Assembly (NCBI GenBank): GCA_963727465.1
Contig: CAVSGL010000008.1
Location: forward strand, 62,001 to 126,000
Direction of reading: 5' to 3'
From: VRUE01 sp963727465
GTDB lineage: Bacteria > Actinomycetota > Thermoleophilia > Solirubrobacterales > 70-9
DNA: 64,000 bases
Positions 58,511 through 64,000 of the stretch are shown piece after piece (position 1 is the stretch's first letter; the number at the start of each line of letters is the position of its first letter). A program made the position numbers and the translations under genes. The notes under the pieces were generated by a model, which did no database searches, was not told the origin of the DNA, and saw only the letters and a list, made by a program, of their open reading frames with translations.

Positions 58511-58698
58511 CGGACCCCACCCCCGAACTCGAAGCCGCGCTCGGGGCTCCAGCGGGCCTCGCCCAGCAGCTCGCCGAGGGTGATGCAGCGGGCAGGCTCC
58601 TCCTGGGAGAGGCGCGCGATCTTCCGATACGGCCCCAGCCGTTCCGCGAAGCCGATCGCGACCGGGTTCCTGCGCGTGCGTGCCTCGGCCGCCCTCAC
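58507..58698 (-). CDS. Hypothetical 63-aa protein (island 2, second gene)
   Basis: A GTG start at 58698 lies 12 nt after the stop of the 98-aa wHTH gene; the end overlaps the next gene by 4 nt. It is basic, with RRNPVAIGFAERLGPYRKIA and ITLGELLGEARWSPERGFEF. There is no known family. Its first 15 codons recur at the edge of the duplicated segment near 60476-60520, where the rest is missing. That marks the duplication breakpoint. Confidence 0.5.
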   Translation of the reverse strand: MRAAEARTRRNPVAIGFAERLGPYRKIARLSQEEPARCITLGELLGEARWSPERGFEFGGGVR

Positions 58699-58710
58699 TG
58701 CCCTACCCCC

Positions 58711-59007
58711 TCAGACGGCCAGGCGGTAGAGGGCATCGAACTCGTCGCCCTTGAACTGCTCGCCGGGCGAGATGGACTCGACCACGCCCAGCGCCTCGAG
58801 CTCGCGCAGGTGGTGGCTCGCTTCCCACATCGTCACCTGACCATCGAGCGCGTCCACCACCGTCCTCGGCGTGAGCTCCCTCCCTGTCCGCCAGAGCGCT
58901 TCGACGACGAGCCTGCGCTGCGGGTGCTCGACCTTCTCCGGCAGCGCCGACCAGAACTGCTCGAAGTCCTCGCTCACACCGATCCCGCCGAATCGCTCGG
59001 CCGCCAT
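58711..59007 (-). CDS. Short winged-helix protein, duplicate A
   Basis: This 98-aa protein starts at the ATG at 59007 after gaggggcggtgg. Residues ALPEKVEHPQRRLVVEALWR, TPRTVVDALDGQVTMWEASH and HLRELEALGVVESISPGEQF form an ArsR-like wHTH. It differs from its copy at 60530-60826 at one residue only (Tyr/Phe near the C-terminus). It is the first gene of a four-gene operon and is divergent from the long regulator at 59552. Confidence 0.8.
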   Translation of the reverse strand: MAAERFGGIGVSEDFEQFWSALPEKVEHPQRRLVVEALWRTGRELTPRTVVDALDGQVTMWEASHHLRELEALGVVESISPGEQFKGDEFDALYRLAV

Positions 59008-59033
59008 GCGCCCACCGCCCCTCGACTGCCGAG

Positions 59034-59068
59034 CCCCGGGCGACGGACTGTCCACCCGCCGCCCGGGG
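59034..59068 (-). promoter_or_regulatory. Leader hairpin of the duplicated short wHTH gene
   Basis: The arms ccccgggcg (59034-59042) and cgcccgggg (59060-59068) are perfect, with a 17-nt loop, 27 nt upstream of the ATG at 59007. It is fully conserved in the second copy. It could be an operator or a 5' UTR structure. Confidence 0.5.
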
Positions 59069-59121
59069 TCCCGGCATTGCCAGGCCCCGCCCATGGGAGG
59101 TGAGGCGCGGGCCAGTTGCTT

Positions 59122-59551
59122 TTCCCATCTTGAGTGATGGGTCAAGCATTAGCCATTGGACAACGAAGCGCCATCGGCAATATTTCGCTGATTTTGCGTC
59201 AGCTTTCAGTTTTTTTCAGGCAATGGAACTTTGTCGTCTAGCGATGGAGCCGGGGCTAGCTGCTAGCCACGGCCCCACCGCTCAGTCGAGGACTAGCCTG
59301 ACTTGTGAACCAACAAGATCGGCGAAACACAACGAGACATATTGACGATCTTCAACACCCTCACCTCCCTTCCCCCGCTCAAAGGCGGCAGTCGCGATCA
59401 GACGGCGAATGCTTAAGACTCTCTGAGCTTTTGAAGGGTTCCGGATATTGGGTAATCGTCAGGCAAAAAGCTGCATAGAAGGCAGCAAATCCGCCTCCAA
59501 ACCGACTAGAGTGCTCAGCACGTACCGAATTAATTACGACTGGAGTGTTTG
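59122..59551 (+). other. AT-richer promoter region of the long regulator at 59552
   Basis: I see no gene in this 430-bp interval. It is less GC-rich than its surroundings and shares short blocks with the interval 60941-61358 (gatcttcaac, tcagcttttg/gagcttttg, tagagtgctc near the 3' end, and gactggagt before the start). The two intervals therefore look like diverged copies of one divergent promoter. Confidence 0.55.
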
Positions 59552-60331
59552 ATGGAGGGATCAAAGAAGCGGGGCATGCGGATGCGTGGGAGGCTCGCGA
59601 AAGAGCGCAAGGAGATCGACAAGGTCAACGTGAAAGGGATGGCCAACTCCACGCGCACCCAGGTGCTGACGATCCTTAACGAACGAATGAGCAGCGCGAC
59701 CCGCATGGCGCGCGAGCTCGGCCTCGATACGGGAGAAATCAGCTACGAGGTGAAGGTTCTGCGCGAACTTGACCTGATCGAGGTGGAGAAAGAAGTAAAG
59801 CGCCGAGGGGCGGTGGAGGTCTTCTATCGAGCCACCAAGCGAGCCTACCTCGATCCCGGTGAATGGCTTTCTGTTGCCGACTCTCTCAAAGGCCGCCTGC
59901 GAGCGTCTTTGTTTCAGACGATCATCGACGATGCAGTCGTGGCGATCGCCGACGGAACCTACGATGCACGCGAGGATGCTCACATGAGCTGGTCGCCGTT
60001 GATGCTCGACATGCAGGGCTGGGACGAAGCAATGGCAGTTCTCCATGATGCGATGGAGGGCGTGTTGAGAATTCATGAGGAGAGCTCTGAGCGATTGCTG
60101 GCCAGCGATCAAAAGGGCCTTCCCTGCACCGTCTCGATCCTGGGGTACGTGTCGGCGCTTGAGGAAAGGAAGATCGGCCCGCCCACCGATGCCAAAGACC
60201 TTGTGGCGTCGGACGGACATCGCGAAAAGAAGAAGGCGGAAACAAAGCCCAAAGCGTCGCGAAAACCGAGCACGGGAAAGCGAAGAGCCAGGAAAGCGCC
60301 AGCGAAGGCAAGACGGAACAAACGGGCCTAG
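59552..60331 (+). CDS. Long ArsR-like winged-helix regulator (paralog 4) with basic tail
   Basis: This 259-aa protein starts at the ATG at 59552 after tggagtg. The wHTH spans about residues 30-95 (ILNERMSSATRMARELGLDT, ISYEVKVLRELDLIEVEKEV), then RRGAVEVFYRATKRAYLDPG. The C-terminal domain includes DAHMSWSPLMLDMQGWDEAM and CTVSILGYVSALEERKIGP. The last 40 residues are Lys/Ala/Arg-rich (KPSTGKRRARKAPAKARRNK), like a histone-H1-type DNA-binding tail, a feature absent from most paralogs. Base composition is lower in GC than neighbouring metabolic genes. Confidence 0.85.
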   Translation: MEGSKKRGMRMRGRLAKERKEIDKVNVKGMANSTRTQVLTILNERMSSATRMARELGLDTGEISYEVKVLRELDLIEVEKEVKRRGAVEVFYRATKRAYLDPGEWLSVADSLKGRLRASLFQTIIDDAVVAIADGTYDAREDAHMSWSPLMLDMQGWDEAMAVLHDAMEGVLRIHEESSERLLASDQKGLPCTVSILGYVSALEERKIGPPTDAKDLVASDGHREKKKAETKPKASRKPSTGKRRARKAPAKARRNKRA

Positions 60332-60529
60332 CGACAATACCGTTAACTTACGCAGCAAGCGGGGGCTGGACCGTGATCTCCTCCCGCGGCGTTCGCGTCG
60401 GCTGTGGCCAGTCGCGGTGATGGGAGCGCTTGGCCCCGAAGCCCGACATCTTGCGCTTGACCACGCGGGGGTTTGGATCGCGACCGGGTTCCTGCGCGTG
60501 CGGGCTTCAGCCATTCTCACCGGCTCCCC

Positions 60530-60826
60530 TCAGACGGCCAGGCGGAAGAGGGCATCGAACTCATCGCCCTTGAACTGCTCGCCGGGCGAGATGGACTCGA
60601 CCACGCCCAGCGCCTCGAGCTCGCGCAGGTGGTGGCTCGCTTCCCACATCGTCACCTGACCATCGAGCGCGTCCACCACCGTCCTCGGCGTGAGCTCCCT
60701 CCCTGTCCGCCAGAGCGCTTCGACGACGAGCCTGCGCTGCGGGTGCTCGACCTTCTCCGGCAGCGCCGACCAGAACTGCTCGAAGTCCTCGCTCACACCG
60801 ATCCCGCCGAATCGCTCGGCCGCCAT
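60530..60826 (-). CDS. Short winged-helix protein, duplicate B
   Basis: This 98-aa protein starts at the ATG at 60826 and is identical to the protein at 58711-59007 except Phe for Tyr near the C-terminus. Here the downstream operon partners are missing: only the first 15 codons of the 63-aa ORF remain. It is divergent from the long regulator at 61359. Confidence 0.8.
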   Translation of the reverse strand: MAAERFGGIGVSEDFEQFWSALPEKVEHPQRRLVVEALWRTGRELTPRTVVDALDGQVTMWEASHHLRELEALGVVESISPGEQFKGDEFDALFRLAV

Positions 60827-60940
60827 GCGCCCACCGCCCCTCGACTGCCGAGCCCCGGGCGACGGACTGTCCACCCGCCGCCCGGGGTCCCGGCGCTACC
60901 AGGCCCCGCCCATGGGAGGTGAGGCGCGGGCCAGTTGCTT
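60530..60940. repeat. Near-identical duplicated segment, copy B
   Basis: This is the second copy of the 411-bp block at 58711-59121, in the same orientation and offset by 1819 bp. The near identity contrasts with strong divergence of the neighbouring long regulator genes. Confidence 0.92.
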
Positions 60941-61358
60941 GTTTCATTCTGAGCGATGGACTTGACCCTAGGCGCTCAACGAGCATCTGGCGTCCACATT
61001 TTTTGGAGTGTTTTCGCGCGACAAACCTTTGGGCAGAACGCAGAACGCCGGGGGTTCCCGAAGGGGCGGGAACGGTGCTGGCCCGTTCCCGCCCGTCTGA
61101 GACTCGCTCAGCCGCCCTTATGAACAGATAGAACTGGGGCAACCGCGTCGTACTGGCTGATCTTCAACGTTCTCACCCCCTCCCATGTCGCAGGACGCGC
61201 AGTCCAGAGACCAGCCAGGATAAGCTATTGCTAAGGAAAGTTTCAGCTTTTGTAGCGAATACGCCGGAAACTCATCGACTTGCCGACAATCAGTTCAACC
61301 AGATCAAGTAGAGTGCTCGATGACTGGAGTACCAATAAAGAACTGAGGGGGTTACAAA
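60941..61358 (+). other. Promoter region of the long regulator at 61359
   Basis: This 418-bp interval has no gene. It contains ttcccg-rich inverted segments (gggttcccg...gaacggtgctggcccgttcccgccc, 61052-61094) and short matches to 59122-59551. The gagggggtt ribosome site lies just before the ATG at 61359. Confidence 0.5.
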
Positions 61359-62075
61359 ATGTCGCGCCGATCCGGAGAGAACCAGGTGCGAAAGCGCGTG
61401 CGGGTAGATGCCCGGCCCGACAAGAACGTGGTGTCCGCGATGGACAATGAGGAGCGCGCTCAGATTCTGATCTTGCTGAACGAACGTACCGCCAGCAAGC
61501 CGGAAATCGCCAAGGAACTCGGCCTCTCTCCAGAAAAAGTCAGGTATGAGCTGGACGTGCTGAAAAAGATGAGCCCGCCGCTGGTCAGGCTGGAGTACGA
61601 AAGACCAGTCCGCGGTACCGTCGAGAAATTCTACCGTGCGACCAAGAAAGCCTACTTATCTCCGGCGGAATGGCCTGGAGTCCCTGACGCGGTCAAAGTC
61701 GGCATGCGCGGGAGCCTGCTGGACATCCTCGTCAAGGATGCCGTGGCGGCGGTGGACGCCGATACGTTCGATTCGTTGCCAGATGCGCATATGAGCTGGA
61801 CCCCGGCGATTCTCGACGACCGGGGCTGGAACGACATCGTTGCGGTCCTCTTCCGGGCGATGAACGAAGTGATCGAAGTGAGAGAAGAGAGCGCCGAGCG
61901 ACTCGCCGCCGCGGATGAAAGGGGCGTCTCCTGCACCGTGTCGATTCTCGGTTACGCATCGGCCAACGAAGATCGCAAAGTGGGTCCGTCACGCGACAGA
62001 GAGAACGAAGCGCAAGAGTCGAATCCGTCAAAGGGCAGGCAAAAGGGAAACGCGTCTCCCCCGCCAGCTCCGTGA
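61359..62075 (+). CDS. Long ArsR-like winged-helix regulator (paralog 5)
   Basis: This 238-aa protein has a wHTH at about residues 28-95 (ILLNERTASKPEIAKELGLS, VRYELDVLKKMSPPLVRLEY). RGTVEKFYRATKKAYLSPAE, DAHMSWTPAILDDRGWNDI and CTVSILGYASANEDRKVGP follow. It is closest to paralog 4 in the shared C-terminal domain, but its tail is Ser/Pro/Gln-rich rather than Lys-rich. The start is ATG after gaggggg. Confidence 0.85.
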   Translation: MSRRSGENQVRKRVRVDARPDKNVVSAMDNEERAQILILLNERTASKPEIAKELGLSPEKVRYELDVLKKMSPPLVRLEYERPVRGTVEKFYRATKKAYLSPAEWPGVPDAVKVGMRGSLLDILVKDAVAAVDADTFDSLPDAHMSWTPAILDDRGWNDIVAVLFRAMNEVIEVREESAERLAAADERGVSCTVSILGYASANEDRKVGPSRDRENEAQESNPSKGRQKGNASPPPAP

Positions 62076-62096
62076 AGCGAGTGCTGATTCGCCGCG

Positions 62097-62745
62097 TCAT
62101 CGGGTACGCGTAGGGCCGTCTCCCCGTACGCCGCCCGGAGCCGGCGCGAGAAGTGCGGGGCCGAACCAGGCGGTGAGCGCGGCGGCGAGCCCCTCGTCGT
62201 CGCCCTCGCCGACCCAGGCGACGTGGCCGTCGGGCCGGATCAGCACGGCGTCGGGCGCCGAAACCGAACCGACGACCGGGAGCTCCCAGGCGCCGGCGTA
62301 TTCGGCGTCGACCAGCTGGACACGGTCGGCCCAGGGGGCGATGTCGATGGCGCCGGGCTCGCCGAGGTTGAGCAGGACCGGCCGGGCCCGGTGCAGCAGG
62401 GCATAGGTGCGGAGCGGACCGTCGGCGGTGACGAGGTCGACGTCGGGCATGCGGCGGCCGAGCAGCGGATGCCCCTCGCCGAGGTCGTAGCGGATGTCGA
62501 GGCCGGAGATCAGCGCGGCGAGGTGCCTGCGCGGCTCGTCCATCGCCATCAGCTCGTCGATCGCGTCGCGCAGGGCATCGACCCGCGCGCCGGGACGCTG
62601 TAGCGCGGTCTGCGCCATCGTGTGCCGGAGCGAGCGAGCGGTGGCGGGATGGCGCTCGGCCCGGTAGGTGTCGAGCAGGCACTCGGGTGAGGCGCCGCTG
62701 ACGACCTGGGCGAGCTTCCAGCCCAGGTTCACCGCGTCCTGCATG
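62097..62745 (-). pseudogene. FAD-dependent aromatic monooxygenase, 5'-truncated
   Basis: Only the C-terminal part remains. It begins within the conserved NGMQDAVNLGWKLA motif and continues through LDTYRAERHPATARSLRHTM, GRRMPDVDL and the thioredoxin-like end (AVLIRPDGHVAWVG). The N-terminal FAD-binding two thirds are missing where IS66 sequence begins. Relatives hydroxylate phenolic or polyketide substrates. This copy cannot be functional. Confidence 0.8.
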
Positions 62746-62756
62746 CCGTTCCTCGC

Positions 62757-63390
62757 GCGGCCAGGCCGCGGCAAAGGAGTTGCTCGGCGAGGACTTCGGC
62801 GGGATTGCGATCACCGACCGCTACGCCGCCTACCACTTCCTCGACCTCCTCCAACAGCAGCTGTGCTGGTGTCACCTGGCTCGCCAATTCACAGAGCTCT
62901 CCGAGCGAGGCGGGGCGACGGGCAGGCGCGGGGCCGAGCTCCTGGAGACCTCGCGCCAGGTCTTCGCCGCGCACCGCGCTTATCTGGAGGGCGGACGCGA
63001 CCTGGCCTGGCTTGCCGCCGAGCTGGCGCCGCTGCGGAGTCGCCTCCATGCCCTGCTCGAGCAGGGCACCCGCGGTCACAACCGCCGCGAGTGTCGCCTC
63101 TGCGCCGGGCTCCTCTCCGAAGAGCAGGCGCTGTGGACCTTCTGCGAGGTTCCCGGCATCGACCCGACGAACAACGCTGCGGAGCGGGCGGTTCGCCACG
63201 CGGTGATCATGCGCAAGGTGCAGCTCGGCACACAATCCGAGCGCGGAAGTCGCTGGGTCGAGCGGATCTGCTCGGCGCGCGAGACCTGCCGGTTGCAGGG
63301 TCGCTCGGCGCTCGACTACCTGATCGAGGCGGCGGTCGCCGCCCACAACCGTGCGCCGGCCCCCTCGCTGGTTCCGCCTCAAGTCACGCA
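62757..63390 (+). mobile_element. IS66-family transposase fragment
   Basis: An open frame (best ORF 62780-63457) encodes the C-terminal half of an IS66 transposase: ITDRYAAYHFLD, CWCHLARQFTEL, GIDPTNNAAERAVRHAVIMR and RCSALDYLIEAA-like text near the end. The N-terminal half, the accessory genes and both ends are missing. The frame runs on into unrelated sequence after APSLVPPQ. Confidence 0.85.
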
Positions 63391-63666
63391 GGAGTCACGT
63401 TCACGAAGGCGACACCCCGTGAACGCCTACTGCCCGTCTGGTACCACGACGGGATGATCTGCACCGGCGAGACCTACCGGAGCGCGGTCAAGATGACCTT
63501 CGCCAAGGGCGCCTCGCTTGAGGACCCGGCGGGCCTCTTCAACGCCAGCCTCGAGGGCAACACGAGGCGCGCGATCGACATCCACGAGGACGACGAAATC
63601 GACGAGCAGGCGCTGGTCGAGCTGATCCGCGCCGCCGTGGCGCTGAACGTTTCCTCGGCCGGCTGA
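63391..63666 (+). pseudogene. DUF1801-family protein, 5'-truncated
   Basis: From about 63440 the sequence matches the C-terminal half of a DUF1801 (YdhG-like) protein: VWYHDGMICTGETYRSAVKM, FAKGASLEDPAGLFNASLEG and NTRRAIDIHEDDEIDEQALV. The first half is absent, replaced by the IS66 fragment. No start codon with a ribosome site is evident, so it is a remnant. Confidence 0.7.
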
Positions 63667-63692
63667 CGGCCCGCCGCGCAGCGGTAGCCCGG

Positions 63693-63740
63693 ACAAAACA
63701 GAACAAAATGTTCTATTTCGGTGCGGGACAAAATAGAACA
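63693..63740. promoter_or_regulatory. Operator region of the AbiEi-like gene
   Basis: The 13-mer acaaaacagaaca (63693-63705) recurs as acaaaatagaaca (63728-63740), 35 bp apart. The first overlaps the perfect palindrome agaaca-aaa-tgttct (63700-63714). This AT-rich block lies just before the AbiEi-like gene, whose family represses its own promoter by binding repeats. Confidence 0.7.
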
Positions 63741-63760
63741 CTTTGTGCTATATTAAACCA

Positions 63761-64000
63761 ATGCCTGGGAAGGTCTATGCCGCGCTGGCCGCAGCGACCA
63801 GCGACAGCTACGGATTCGTCACGCCGGACGATGCCCGCGAGATCGGCATCGATCCGATCAACCTCGTCCGCATGGCGGAACGAGGGCAGCTCGAACACAG
63901 GGACAATTCCCTCTACCGATTTCCGCTCACTCCCCCCGGTCCGCTGGATGCCTATATGGAAGCGGCGCTCTGGCCACGCGGTACCCGCGGAGTGATCTCG
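63761..64000 (+). CDS. AbiEi-type antitoxin/regulator, N-terminal part (runs off window)
   Basis: The ATG at 63761 opens a frame still open at the window end (80 codons). DSYGFVTPDDAREIGIDPIN then LVRMAERGQLEHRDNSLYRF and the LDAYMEAALWPRGTRGVIS segment match the N-terminal wHTH and the start of the AbiEi C-terminal domain. AbiEi usually precedes the nucleotidyltransferase toxin AbiEii, so the next gene outside the window should be that toxin. Confidence 0.85.
   Translation, partial: MPGKVYAALAAATSDSYGFVTPDDAREIGIDPINLVRMAERGQLEHRDNSLYRFPLTPPGPLDAYMEAALWPRGTRGVIS

Larger units (their letters stand above)
58711..59121. repeat. Near-identical duplicated segment, copy A
   Basis: These 411 bp recur at 60530-60940 with five differences seen by eye. 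The repeat covers the 98-aa gene plus 114 bp upstream. A weaker match continues downstream to 58654 (60476 in copy B) with a 3-nt length difference. Confidence 0.92.

Overview
The window is GC-rich (about 70% by eye) with dense, short-spaced genes. It carries a two-domain universal stress protein, a phosphoribosyltransferase/erythromycin-esterase pair, a DUF6325 + SHOCT pair, a DUF3556 membrane protein, a secreted lactonase-like beta-propeller protein and many small winged-helix (wHTH) regulators. Together these suggest an actinobacterium, most probably of the class Thermoleophilia (Solirubrobacterales-like). This is inferred from gene content; there is no rRNA or tRNA in the window to confirm it.

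Layout. 0-8 kb: flavoprotein, universal stress protein, a protein deacetylase divergent from a GNAT/acyl-CoA-synthetase acetyltransferase, then the phosphoribosyltransferase-esterase operon. 8-14 kb: regulator island 1, with three long wHTH proteins, two short ones and an XRE regulator, split by two abutting insertion sequences (IS701 type and IS5 type) whose target duplications are still readable. 14-19.5 kb: sugar-kinase remnant, DUF2294 and SnoaL-like proteins, and an MMPL exporter divergent from its TetR regulator. 19.5-20.3 kb: XRE/nucleotidyltransferase toxin-antitoxin-like pair. 20.4-33 kb: P-type H+-ATPase, class A PBP, hydrolase, glyoxalase-fold protein, AAA/DUF4143 ATPase, SDR, PII-Amt ammonium module, and a damaged multicopper oxidase/cupredoxin pair. 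33-47 kb: ABC exporter, DUF3556/FAD oxidoreductase operon, 5'-3' exonuclease, flavodoxin-fold reductase, cupredoxin lipoprotein, Baeyer-Villiger-type monooxygenase, reductases, and a nitrilase-AsnB pair. 47-57.7 kb: beta-propeller protein, CMD + MBL-fold pair, DUF6325 + SHOCT, TauE/SafE, HicB-like protein, frameshifted katG, orphan XRE, secreted GDSL hydrolase. 57.8-62.1 kb: regulator island 2, an operon of very small wHTH proteins plus a tandemly duplicated divergent short/long regulator module. 62-64 kb: IS66 debris between two truncated genes, and the start of an AbiEi-type gene.

The most unusual content is the pair of regulator islands. Five long proteins (about 205-260 aa) share an ArsR-like N-terminal wHTH and a common C-terminal domain. 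At least five short wHTH proteins (about 80-131 aa) lie beside them. No enzyme or transporter in either island is an obvious target. The second distinctive feature is a family of four near-identical 43-45 nt palindromes at gene 3' ends.

Several loci (katG, the multicopper oxidase and its neighbouring cupredoxin) show single-base frame changes in otherwise well-conserved proteins. These may be recent decay or assembly errors, and the sequence alone cannot separate the two.
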